DNA from: Rhizophagus clarus
Lineage: Eukaryota; Glomeromycota; Glomeromycetes; Glomerales; Glomeraceae
DNA: 64,000 nt
NCBI GenBank assembly: GCA_015698045.1
Contig: BLAL01000304.1
Coordinates: 496,001-560,000, forward strand
Direction of reading: 5' to 3'
Positions 26,597 to 39,600 of this stretch are shown here, one piece after another. Numbering within the stretch: position 1 is the stretch's first letter; every line of letters starts with the position of its first letter. A model generated the notes under the pieces. That model was not told the DNA's origin, ran no database searches, and saw only the letters and a program-made list of their open reading frames with translations. The position numbers and the translations under genes were made by a program.

Positions 26597-27379
26597 TACT
26601 GGACCACTGCGAGATTGAACGATATTAAGAAGAATCAAGAAGTCAATGAAAAGAATTTTAAGAATTGTGCTTGGATTTAGCGAAGAGAAAAGAAACAAAG
26701 GAAATAAAAATGCATAAGGTTTTTAAAAGTAGTTTTAGTTTTTTTTTCGTTTGTTAAGAGTATCGGAGGTAGTTTTTTTTATAGTCGTGTTTTTCCGTCT
26801 TCAATATCAAACACAACTTTTGTAGATCGAGTTATTCTGATATTCGTTGTGTTTAAATGCATTATTATCACTTAAATGTATAATGATGTTTAGATGATTA
26901 GTTTGAAGGTGACATTACAAATGGTTTGATCCCGTTGACGTTATGAAGATAATGGTTTACGAAGTAGTACTTATACATATAGAATTACATATTTTTCATG
27001 TTTAGAGGTAGTAGCAGCAATATAGTTAGCTACAGCATTATTTAATGCTGTAATAATCGGTTAGGCGATAACTTCATATTATGTATTTTTCACGCACCTG
27101 TACTTTATTTTATTTAATAAAGTTCGCGTAGAAATGCGCGTGATTATAAAAAAAAAAAAAAAAATTAATAACATAGTAGTGATATTAATAGGTGATCTTA
27201 TGGATATATATATGCAAATGATTTCTTTAAATAATTAACGGATTAAAGGTCCAATTACTTTATTAATACTAAATGTTGAAATAACACTTTGAATAAAGAC
27301 TGTTTACAATGTTGTTATTTTGTAGAATGTTCCATTTTATCAGTTTGATATTATTAAATGTCATTAATGTTATTTGTAT

Positions 27380-29323
27380 TTAATTAATATTTATTGTTAC
27401 TGACTTGTTTCTTGAGTCAATTAACTCATCTGATATGTATAGATCCGATCGATCAGATTGTTGATTTAAGCCGTTAAGACTATCACTATTAGATAATGAA
27501 TCTTCTTGTTCGTTTGTACAATTACCATTATATTGACGTGAAATATTTGAAATTTTTTCGAATACTTGATCAATATCAGGTCTTACCTTTGGATCATCTC
27601 TGATAAAGTTGTTGATACTCTAAATGAGTACCTTCAATTGGTTCTTCTCTAAGTTTCATATGACAAATTCGACTGCCTAATGTATTTTGTTCTTCTATCG
27701 CTGTATTATGAAAAGGAGGAAAACCACTCGTAATTTCCCATAATAAAACGCCTAAGCTATAAATATCAGATTTTTTATCTTTTACATAATTTTCGTTCTT
27801 TAAACATTGTGGATCAGTATATTCAATAACTCCCATCCTGTTACTTGTTGAATTAGATGTAACTTCCGTTAATTGCTTTGATAATCCAAAGTCTGCGATT
27901 AATAATTTACCATTATTCACTAAGATGTTTTTGGAATACTATGAAATAATTATAATAATATTAAATTACAAATCAAAACAACAACTATAATATAGAATTA
28001 AATTATTGATTGCCAAGTCTCGATGAATTATTCCTTCAAGATGTAAACATTGTAATCCACATGTAATATCCAATACCATTCGAATCTTTTTTTCCCATTC
28101 TAATGATTCAAATTTTTTTGTTAGATAATCCCTTAAATTTCCTTCATTTGCGTATTCCAATAACATGATATAACCGGTATCATCTTGAAATTTAAATGTC
28201 ATTTAGATTTAGTTTATAGCGTTGAGGATAAATTACACAAACTATAGTAATTAAAAAAAAAAATTTTGACGCAAACTCTTTGATATTCCAAGAAAACTAA
28301 TAATGTTATCGTGGTAGCTAACTCCTCGGATAGTTTTTAACTAAAAAAAAAGAAATAGATTAATTATTTTAATTATATGTTGTGCACAATTATAAGTTGA
28401 TGGATGTTTTAATACAATAATTACCTCCTTTGTAAAGTTTTCGATAATTTTTCCGTCAATTTCTGAACTTCTCCTTTCGATGAGACATTTCAATGCTACT
28501 TGTTTTTTATCAATAGTTTCTGCTCTTTTCACAACACCATATCCTCCTTCCCCAACTTTTTTTAATTTCACTAAATTCGCTATATTCAAAATATTTAATA
28601 TCCTTTTCTTCTATTTTCATCTTGATCCTTTCCTAGTTTTTAAGTATAATAAATAATTTCTTTAAATGAAATCAAATTTTTTGAATATGAGGTTGAAAAA
28701 TCATAACTTACTTCAGCAACTAAATCTTTGATATCAGTTTTAATATTATTCATTATTTGTTTTGAAATATTATTAATTTTAGCATCTACTGTTTCAAATA
28801 GTTTATTAAATTCGGTAAAATTTTTCGATAAAGCTTCATTCCTTTGTTCTGCATTAGCATTAAATTCGGCAAAATTTTCCGTTAAAACTTCACTTTCATT
28901 CCTTCTTCGTTTTTCATTTGCAATTGTCAAAGCAAGTTGTAAATCATTCAATGCGGCATGTTAGATCTATAAGGCGTTGTTTAATAGATATTGCCATTAT
29001 AAATTTTTTAAAACCGGAAATTTGCGTAATATTGCTAATATCTTTTTTAATTTCTTGAAGAACCCCTGAAAGGCTACGAAAAGCTTGAACATATTCTCCA
29101 TAACGAAGTTCCTCTCTTTCTCTTCTAAGTCCTAATGATTTCAAAGATTCAGTAGCTACATTAACTCGTTCTACTAGAGCACGACAGGTTTTTTGTTATA
29201 TTCTACCGCTTGATAAGCTATGAAAATCAATAAGAGTATAGTTGCAACTGAAGCTATTATGGGTATAAATAAATCTAAAGCTACTGCAAATATAATTAAA
29301 ATTAAAGGAATAACGTCATCCAT
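27380..29323 (-). pseudogene. Decayed kinase with MLKL-like N-terminal helical region
   Basis: Minus-strand reading starts at ATG 29323 with a hydrophobic stretch (MDDVIPLILIIFAVALDLF), then helices of the type known at the N-terminus of many Rhizophagus kinases and resembling the MLKL four-helix domain (ALVERVNVATESLKSLGL, LSGVLQEIKKDISNITQISG). A kinase follows: VGEGGYGVV, VALKCL, LLEYANEGNLRDYL, GIIHRDL at 28010-28030, ADFGLSK, TDPQ, SDIYSLGVLLWEI. Breaks: a frameshift at an A-run near 29190, another near 28965, an exon running into a poly-T/A tract near 28255, and a deletion after LYQR (about 27600) that removes the CW..DP motif and shifts frame. The tail then reads DDPKVRPDIDQVFEKISN to a stop at 27380. 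One junction (HRDL|YSKN) would need a GC donor. Most likely a pseudogene; some breaks could be assembly errors. Confidence 0.75.
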
Positions 29324-31123
29324 TACGATATTTCAGTAAAAAAGTACTTTTTAAGAAAATTCATTTCGTTTAATTTTTATTTAAATTTTTGCTGTAATAA
29401 AAAAAATAAACTTTTTTTTTTTTTCATTATAATTATTCAATTACAAAAATTTTTTTTCTTTGAGACTGACTACTTTAAAGGATAAATTACGCTTAAATTA
29501 GGATTTACGATGAAATAATAATACATATACATGCCGAAGGAATTCAAAAAAGGATATTGTGATAATGCATTTGTCATTTGATTGTACGCAAATGAATTTG
29601 GTGGTCCGTTATTTTACAAATAGCTGTAACTTGGATACGAATATCCGGATTGAATAAACAAATCCCGGATTTACTGGATTTGGGATCGCTATGCAAGTAG
29701 TAATTTGTCCAATAATTTGTTTTGAAATTAAATAATAATGCTAACGCCAGTATGCAATTCTAACCATTTTTATATTTATGAGTGAATAAGGTTTATGCTA
29801 TTTAGACAAAAATGACAAAAAAAAAAAAAAAAAATTTACTAATTTTTTAAGCGACAATAATGTTATTGTTCTTTTCATTAAATATTGTTGTTTTTCGCTT
29901 TTAAATACTTTATGCTTACTTATATTATAAATTATGAGATGGAATTGTGATGTGAATTGGCACGTGACCGACTCGTAATTCCAAATATTTCAAATTTCAA
30001 TTGTGATAGGTTTTCCACCCTTATGCATACATTGCATAAAATTTGGAAATGAAATGACTTTTTAAATTAATTTATTATAAAAATTTGAAAGAAAAAATTA
30101 TGCTTTTGGTCCAAATCTTCTAATAAACCCTAAAACATTAACCCGAAGTAGAATCAAGTGCTTAAGAATTAGCTGTAAATGATTTGGTAATAATTTTCAT
30201 TTTATATAATAAAATTTATATATGAATAATGTTTTATTTAAATATCATTACATGAATCAAATAGTGGTAATTATATGGTTTAGATATAATAAACAAAGAA
30301 TTATACTGCATAAAGATGTTAAAATTTAACATTCGTTTTTAGTAGTAAAACCTTATTTAATCTCAATTATATTTCATCAAAGTATAACGAATTCAGTAAT
30401 AAAAGGTATCTAATCAAATATTACTAATAAATTTTTAATCCCATTTCTTGAATTAAATTCTATGATACATATTTCGCATTTGAAAGGGTATTTTTTAAGT
30501 TGACGTTAAATTTTTGAAATTATCGTAATCTGACAGAAAAAAAGGATTTTTTTTAATGATTTTAATAAGTTTTCGCGAAATAGGCAACATACGTTTTTAT
30601 TGGATATATAAAATAAGCAATTAAAACAGAATTATTATTAAAAATTTCTTATTAAATATCCATACACGAGATTAATTTTTGAAGTTTTGTATAACACAAA
30701 TATAGAACTTTAAAAACAAAAATCATTAAATAAGTCTTTTCCTGTCTATTTGATGAAAAGATCCAAGGACATAAGGATATTTAATTCATTTAGGAGATTT
30801 TTAGGTGAATGAATGAAACTTTTAAGAAGTTTAATAAATAATAGTTAATATAATTAACTATTGTAATTTCCTTATAATAATGATACATCAAAATATTTAA
30901 TAAGTCATAACTTTTTACCAAAAATATGAATAATAAGCACTTCGTTACAGGAAGAAGCCAAGAAGCGAAAAATCCAACCTACTTAAAAACATTTCTTAAA
31001 AAAATAATCGTTACGTCTTATGATAATGTATTGGAAAGAAATGATTGTCAGAAAATAACTAAATCATTAAATTTAAAGACATAATTATTATACTCTGATA
31101 AATCCACTTTACGTACGGTGACT

Positions 31124-31420
31124 CAGTGTTCGGAAATGACCTGATCATTTGACCATTCAAATGATTTAGCTAATCATTTGTCATTATTCATAATCCTTTG
31201 TCATTTGGTCATTTCAGTCATTTGATTTTGATTGGTTAATATTCTTATCATGAAACAAAAAAAAAAAAAAAGTAAAACATAATGCAGGCCAGAACTATAG
31301 TACCGGCCAACATTACATTCAAATGACTCAGGTCATTTGTCATTCGAGCAATGAAATGACACGTCATTTGTCATTTGTCATTTGAATCATTTGTCATTTC
31401 AAGTCATTTGCCGAACACTG
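31124..31420. mobile_element. hAT-like MITE with CAGTGTTCGG ends
   Basis: The ends CAGTGTTCGGAAATGAC and GTCATTTGCCGAACACTG are inverted copies with one extra base. The interior is made of reiterated CATTTGTCATTTG motifs in both orientations, so it can fold extensively. The flank GGTGACT occurs just left and again just right after two extra bases, fitting a slightly altered 7-8 bp target duplication. There is no ORF, so it is non-autonomous. The hAT assignment rests on the end sequence and duplication size. Confidence 0.75.
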
Positions 31421-33557
31421 CCGGGTGACTAGGAAGTAAATTTTTTAGAAAAACTAAATATCATCGTTCAAAACACTTCGGTCTTTTCCTGCAACAGACA
31501 CTATGAACGTTAGCCTAAAACGTCTGATCGAACAGGATTAATACTTTAATACTTTATGAGAGTAATTCATTTTCAAATTTTTTTTTTTTTAAACATCGAG
31601 CTTTTTGAATTTACAGATCATCGGAACTTTTTGTGCGGTCACGCTTAGCTTTTTCTGACAATTAAAGTAAAATATTTTTTTTATAAATAAAAAAAAATTA
31701 AGGTTTTTTCCATTGATAGACATTTACAGTTTGTAAACTACTGTGGATATAATATTCAGATTAACAATACCGTATAAATGGTCTTTCATTAAACACCTTT
31801 TTATTCAGATAAATAATACAACATATCAATATATTTATCATAATCTTCTATTCTAATATTACTTGAAACTTAGCGTAACGTCCGTAACTCATCTCTTGAA
31901 GAAATTTACATGAAGAAATCCTTGTCTATTTGGTCATTTAAAGATATGGGCGGAGCTTCATTTTGGCTCCTAACTAAATTTGGATGACTTATTAACATTG
32001 TTTTGTTTAGGTTTCCATGGCTAAGCTTCATTTATAAAGTTTACGAGGTCATGCAATTTATTTTATAGATAGTGGCTTGATAAAAGATATTATTCACTCA
32101 TAGGTATAACAAAAATCTAGTGGATAAAGTTCACGTGCAAAATCATCGGTCTGTAGGTCCCGTGATTTCCATGTTTTAAGTGCTGCGTTTCTGGCTGCGG
32201 TCGCGTGAGGAAATTCGTATTCGCCTTTATTACTGCAGAAAAAGTAATAAAATGTATTCTCAAACTTTTACCTTATAACTTAATTATAATTTTAACTTTA
32301 TTAGAAATAAAAATATTTTGACAAAAACGATAAAAAAGACTAGAAGTTTTTTTTCAATTTTAAACATTTAAAAGAATATTTTACAAACTGAACTATTCAT
32401 CCAAAAGCTCAAGATCAACCAATGTAATTTATAAAATAGAGAAACTCTTTCTGCCGATCACCGAAACAAAAAATTGAACGGTTGAAAAAGTGACAAAGAG
32501 ATTCACGAGATGTTTAAGAATACTAGTCAAATACGAGGATAAATAATGAAAACTATAAAAATTTTAATAAAGAGTTGTGGAAAAAAAATAAAATAGTTTA
32601 TAAGATATATAATTGTTGATATTTGACAGGATAGTAAAACAAAATTCAGACTTTCGTATTTAGCTTGTGATACGCAGCAAAAGAACAAAGAACACATATT
32701 CAGATTTTCAAAAAAGGAAATGATGGAACAGAAAGAACGAATTGTACTGCAGAAAGATGAGAAATTAGGGAGGCTGACAAAAAGAAGTTAGGTGTAATCA
32801 TAAAATAAAGAAAACCACCGAAAAAAGAATGAAGATCAGGAGTAATTTCGCGAATTATGGTTTTACAAAAAGTAGAATAAAAAAAAGGAGTGGTTGTTGA
32901 TCATACACTAACGGAGAATAAAATTAACGAAATGGTAATCAACTTCGAATGATATAATGAGCTCGCTTTATAACGAATTTTACTCATCGCATGACATTTA
33001 ACTAAACAAATACGCCGAATATCCCTCGCTATGAATAAACAGCTGACTAAATTCTTTGAATTCTTCACTATAATCTTATGAAGTAAAAACCGGAAGGTTC
33101 ATTTTATTGAGGGCCGATTGTACACATCACAATCAAAAGAGGAAATTTGTGCAACTGTCAAAATAAACATAGTGTATGATAACAATTACATGCAAATAAT
33201 AATGCAGTATTACATTAATAAATTGATTATTTTATAACTTATTTCATACAAGGTTCTAAACTTTAAATTTTTACAAGCACAAATATTAACAAAAGTACAT
33301 TAAAAATTTTAATTGCAATTCTTCCATTTTAGTAAGTTCATATATTCCATTTCTAGAATGGTATTTGTTGTACATGTGTTCTATTATTTCTTTTGATCAA
33401 ATAATTTTTTTCAAAAAATTCCACGTGGAACATTTCGTTTCCATTTTTGAAATAGAATGAATAAATGTTTTCCCAAAAAATTCATCCCGCCGATGTTTTA
33501 ACGATCTAAAAACGTAACACATTTATACAAAGTTTCACAAAACTCCTTTACAACGGA

Positions 33558-33565
33558 TATAAATA
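33558..33565 (+). promoter_or_regulatory. TATA-like box of gene D
   Basis: TATAAATA lies 64 bp upstream of the ATG at 33622. The same TATAAATACAT is kept 76 bp upstream of the paralogous gene E ATG. Functional role is inferred from position and conservation between the two copies. Confidence 0.5.
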
Positions 33566-33621
33566 CATACTTTTTAACACTTTCGTAAAATTTCTGAATT
33601 CATATTTTTATTTTACGAAGC

Positions 33622-36600
33622 ATGGAATTCATTAAGAAAAATTTAAATAATCTAAGTTTATATTTAGGATTTTGTTTAAAATGTAATAAAATATATATAA
33701 ATAAAAAGTATAAATGGTGTAAAAAATGTCAGACAAATTATTTAAGAGAAAATTTTATAAATTGGACCAGTGAGAATAGAGTAATTGATTATCTTATTCA
33801 AGGAATGCAACTAAAGATCAATCATCCAAATGACATAGTGTTTGAATGGATATATTACAACCAGTTTAATGATATAAAAGTGATATCCAAAAATGATTTA
33901 TACGTTGCAACGTGGGTGAATGGCCCATTATGTTATGATTCGAGTGAAGATAAATATGTAAGAAAATCGAAAAGAGTTGCATTAAAACGCTTAGAAAATT
34001 CACAAAATGTGACTAGATTCCTTTTTAATGTAAGATGCAAAAAATCTCTGAATTTTGACTCAAACCCTTTTTTTTTTAATAAAATTTTTTTTATTAACAG
34101 CTCAAAAAATATTTGGCATTTAAAATTCGTGGAATATCTCAAGACCCTAATACAAATAGTTATATGATTGTTTTTGGTGATGAATGTTTTGAAAAATGTT
34201 GTGCGGAGTGTGGTGCTACATACACAAATATGCAGTATAAATGGTGTAAACCATGTCAAATCAATAATCTTAAAAATAATTTCGTAAATTGGACTAGTAA
34301 GGATAAAACTATTGACAACTTTATTCAAGAAACGCAATTAAAAGTTGATTATCCAACTGATATAATATTCGAATGGATACCATATGACCGGTTTGTTCAT
34401 ATTAGAAAAAGAGGGAGAAATAATTTAGCGATATGGAAAAATGGCCCATTATCTTTTTTTTGGAAATGGATTAGAAAATTCGACGAAACGGTTGCTTTAA
34501 TATATTTAGATAACCCAAAAGAAATTAACGAATTTTTAGACGAGGTATGAAAATACAAACTTTAAATCAATTTGAGGTTGTTTTAATGAAATAATTTTTT
34601 TAATACTTAAATAGGTTAAAAAATATCTGACACTTAAAATAAATATATATGGAATATCTCAAGATCCCTATACAAGAGATTATATTGTAGTTATTAAGTG
34701 TTCTGAAGAGTGCTGTGTAAAATACAGCGAAATGTATTCACAGCATATATGGTGCAAACAATGTCAGATTAATTATTTAAGAAGAAATTTTAAAAGTTGG
34801 ACTAAGAATGAAAAAATTAATAATTTTATCCAAGAAATTCAATTAGAAATCAAACAACCAACTGATTCAGTATTTGAATGGATTCCTTATGATCAGTTTA
34901 ATAATTTTAAAAAAATAGACGAAGATAATTTTTCCGCGGTATATTCAGCAAATTGGAAGGATGGTCCACTGATCTGGAATTTAGCTAAGTATACAAGAGA
35001 CTCGAACAAAGCAATTACTTTAATACTTATGTATAAGCTAATTAAGGTAGATGATTTCCTAATTAAGGTACGAATTTTTAATCTAATACTCTTTAATAAC
35101 AACGTCAACTCATTAATTACATTTTTAATAGGTCAAAAAATATATGAACCGTAATATATATTTTGGAATATGCGGAATATCTCAAAATCCTTATACGGAA
35201 GATTACATTATTATTTGCACTAATTTTAACCATTTTACGAAATACTGTTGGAAATGTGCTGAAATTTATGCTAGTATAACATATAAATGGTGTAAGTCAT
35301 GTCAAAAAAATTTCTTGAAAGAAAATTTTAATAATTGGACCAGTGGAGATGAAAAAATTGATAATTTTATCCAAGAAATGCAACTAAAAATTAATCATCC
35401 AACAGATGTAGTATATGAATGGATACCGTATAATCAATTTTGTTATGTCGAGGATATAGGCAAAGATGATTTTGCCATAGTACATTCAGCAACATGGAAG
35501 GATGGCCCACTGCACTGGAATTCAATTAAATATACAAGAGATCCGGACAAAAAGGTTACCTTAATATATATAAATAATTCGCAAAATATAGCAGATGATT
35601 TCTTAATTAAGGTATGAATTTTAATCTAATACTCTTTAATAACAACAACGTCAACTCATTAATTATATTCATAACAGGTCAAAAAATATATGAACCGAAA
35701 TATATATTTTGGAATATGCGGAATATCTCAAAATCCTTATACGGAAGATTACATTATTGTTTGCACTAATTTTGACCATTTTACGAAATGCTGTTTGAAA
35801 TGTGCTGAAATTTATACTAGTACAATATATGAATGGTGTAAGTCATGTCAAATAAGTTTCTTGAAAGAAAATTTTAATAATTGGACCAGTGGAGATGAAA
35901 AAATTGATAATTTTATCCAAGAAATGCAACTAAAAATTAATCATCCAACAGATGTAGTATATGAATGGATACCGTATAAACAATTTTATTGTGTCGAGGA
36001 AATAGGCAAAGATAATTTTGCCACAGTACATTCAGCAACATGGAAGGATGGCCCACTGCACTGGAATTCAATTAAATATACAAGAGATCCGGACAAAAAG
36101 GTAACCTTAATATATATAAATAATTCGCAAAATATAGCAGATGATTTCTTAATTAAGGTATGAATTTTAATCTAATACTCTTTAATAACAACAACGTCAA
36201 CTCATTAATTATATTCATAATAGGTCAAAAAATATATGAATCGTAATATATATTTTGGAATATGCGGAATATCTCAAAATCCTTATACGGAAGATTACAT
36301 TATTGTTTGCACTAATTTTGACCATTTTACGAAATGCTGTTTGAAATGTGCTGAAATTTATACTAGTACAATATATGAATGGTGTAAGTCATGTCAAATA
36401 AGTTTCTTGAAAGAAAGTTTTAATAATTGGACCAGTGGAGATGAAAAAATTGATAATTTTATCCAAGAAATGCAACTAAAAATTAATCATCCAACAGATG
36501 TAGTATATGAATGGATACCGTATAAACAATTTTATTGTGTCGAGGAAATAGGCAAAGATAATTTTGCCACAGTACATTCAGCAACATGGAAGGATGGCCC

Positions 36601-39600
36601 ACTTCACTGGAATTCAATTAAATATACAAGAGATCCGGACAAAAAGGTTGCCTTAATATATATAAATAATTCGCAAAATATAGCAGATGATTTCTTAATT
36701 AAGGTATGAATTTTAACCTAATACTCTTTAATAACAACAACGTCAACTCATTAATTATATTTTAATAGGTCAAAATATATATGAACCGTAACAAATATTT
36801 TGGAATATGCGGAATATCTCAAAATCCTTATACAGAAGATTACATTATTATTTGCACTAATTATAACCATTTTACGAAATACTGTTTGAAATGTGCTGAA
36901 ATTTATACTAGTACAACATATAAATGGTGTAAGTCATGTCAAATGAGTTCCTTGAAAGAAAATTTTAATAATTGGACCAGTGGAGATGAAAAAATTGATA
37001 ATTTTATTCAAGAAATGCAATTAAAAATTAATCATCCAACAGATGTAGTATATGAATGGATACTGTACAATAAATTTAATGATATTGAAGTAATAAGTGG
37101 AGATAATTTCGCCACAATATATTTGGCAACTTTGAAAAATGGAATATTGTCTTATGATTTAACTAAAAATGAATATATAAGAAAAACCGAAAAAGTTACA
37201 TTAAAATATTTAGTTAACACACAAAATACGATTTATAAATTTTTAAATAGTAAGGTATGAAATTTTTTACAAGTTTAATTAAATACATTTTCTATATAAT
37301 AACATAATCATTTTTTAATAGATTAAAGATTGTTGCACAAATGGTTACAACGATTTTAAAATATATGGGTTATCTCAAGCGCCTAATACGAAAGATTATA
37401 TTATCGTCTATAATTATGAATATTATAAAAATTACTATTCCGAGCAATCTTGTTTGAAATGTGAAAATTTATATTCATATATACAGTATAAATGGTGCAA
37501 ACCATGTATAATAAGTTTTTTGAAAGAAAATTTTACAAATTATATATGTAATGATGAAAAAATATTAAACTTAATTCAAGAAATGCAATCGAAAATCGTT
37601 TATCCAACTGATATGATATTCGAATGGATACCATACAATCAGTTTAATAACATAAAAACGATATATACAGGTCATTTATATTTAGCGACATGGAAAGATG
37701 GCCCATTGTTTTATGATTCAAATAAGTATATAAGAAAATCGAAAAGAGTTGTTATAAAATGTTTAAACGACTCACAAAATATCAATGAGATCTTAAATAA
37801 TGAGGAGGTACGAATTCTATAATTTCAGTTTAAACATAATTTCATGGATTATTAATTTTATTATATTTTAATAGGTCAAAATATATGGAATATCTCGAAA
37901 TATTCATACAAAAAATTATATTATAGTTTTTGATATTGAATACTTTGAAAGTTATACTCAAAAGTATTGTGTAAAATGTGATGAAATATATACATATATA
38001 CAGCATATGTGGTGCAAACCATGTGAAATGAGTTGTTTAAGAGATACTATTTCAATAAAATTTGGGGAAAATGAGAAAATTGATAAATTTGTTTACGAGA
38101 TGCAATTAAGAATTAAATACCCGTTTGATATAGTATTTGAATGGATACCATATGATCAATTTAATGATATTAAAGAAATAAGTAAAGGAAATTTTACTAC
38201 AATATGTTTAGCAATATGGAAAAATGGACCATTATACTGGAAAAAGATGCAATATACAAGGAATTTAAATAAAAAAGTTATTTTAAAACATATACATAAT
38301 TCACAAAATACTATAAATGGATTTCTTGATGAGGTATGTGATTTCTATTATGCAAATACGTTTCAATAATTTATTTTTATCCAAAAATGTTCCGCCTTTC
38401 GCCAACTTTATTTAAAAAGATGTCATCATTTATTCAACCCAAGTTCCTTTTTGAACTAAATTTATTTGAAAGCTTTTACTAATATGTATATGTTATTTAC
38501 TAGATGAAATATATTACAAGTAATGATGTTTTTAAGATATATGGAATATCCCAAAACCCTTATACAAAAAATTATATTATTGTTCTTGATAATAATTTGG
38601 AAAAATATTGTGTTAAGTGCAATAAAATGTACTCGGATGTGCAATATAAATGGTGTAGGACATGTAAAATAAATTTTTTAATAGAAGATTTTATAAACTG
38701 GACCAGTGGAAACGAAACGATTGATAATTTCATTCAAGAAATGCAATTAAAAATTAGTTATTATAATGACATAATACTAGAATGGGTCGCATATAATCAA
38801 CTATATAATATTAAAGAAATAAGCAAAGATTACTTTTCTACAATATGTTCAGGAATGTGGAAAGACAAAGCAATACTTGTAAAATATTTACATAATTCAC
38901 AAAATTCTGTCAATGAATTTTTAAATGAGGTATGTTAATTTACTATTTTTTTTAATTTCTTATTCATAATGGTAATTAATTTTACGTTTTAATAGGTTAA
39001 AGCATATTCTATTTACCTTGATAGCAATAAGCCTAAAATATATGGAATTTCTCAAAATCCTAATACAAAAAATTATATTATGATTCTTCATAGCAAATCC
39101 TTAGAATATTGTGTAAAATGTAATAAGATGTATACATTTACAGAATATGAGTGGTGCAAAGTATGTCAAACAAATTATTTAAAAGACAATTTAGCAAAAT
39201 GGACTAGTAAAAATGAAAAAATTGATAATTTTATTCAGGAAATGCAATTAAAGATAAATCACCCAAATGATATAGTATTTGAATGGATACCATATAATGG
39301 GTTTAATAATATTAAAGAAATAGGCAAAGGCGGTTTTGCTACAGTATATTCAGGAATATGGAAAGATGGTCCATTATATTATAATCAAAATGAAAAACAG
39401 TATACAAGAAATCCAAACAAAATAGTTGCTTTAAAGTTCTTATTTAACTTACAAAATAGTGTGTCAGATGATTTTCTAAATGAGGTATGAAATTTTTTAT
39501 GATATTTATTTTAAAATAAGAATAAATGATAATTATTACGTTTTGAATTTTAATAGGTCAGGGAATATTCAATAATTAAAAAAAGTAATATTCTTAATAT

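Larger units (their letters stand above)
23260..27379. other. Intergenic region with palindromes and a MITE
   Basis: No supported gene. It includes the hairpin at 24034-24128 and the inverted-repeat element at 26321-26596. The forward ORF at 25891-26172 (93 codons) has no recognised family and is flanked by stop-rich sequence. It could be a scrap of an old element. Confidence 0.4.
29324..33621. other. Intergenic region upstream of kinase gene D
   Basis: No supported gene. It contains a MITE (31124-31420) and, from about 32950 rightward, sequence duplicated upstream of gene E. The upstream flank of the decayed kinase lies at the left end. Confidence 0.45.
32950..38600 (+). repeat. Segmental duplication, copy 1 (promoter and front of gene D)
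   Basis: The flank from about 32950 (GACATTTAACTAAACAAATA, ACGCCGAATATCCCTCGCTA, AAATTCTTTGAATT) matches 46060-46160 in order. Similarity continues through GGTATTTGTTGTA (33361), the TATA-like box and exons 1-10 of gene D against exons 1-7 of gene E. Copy 1 has extra exons (the triplicated exon 4-6 and a separate exon 9). Confidence 0.85.
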
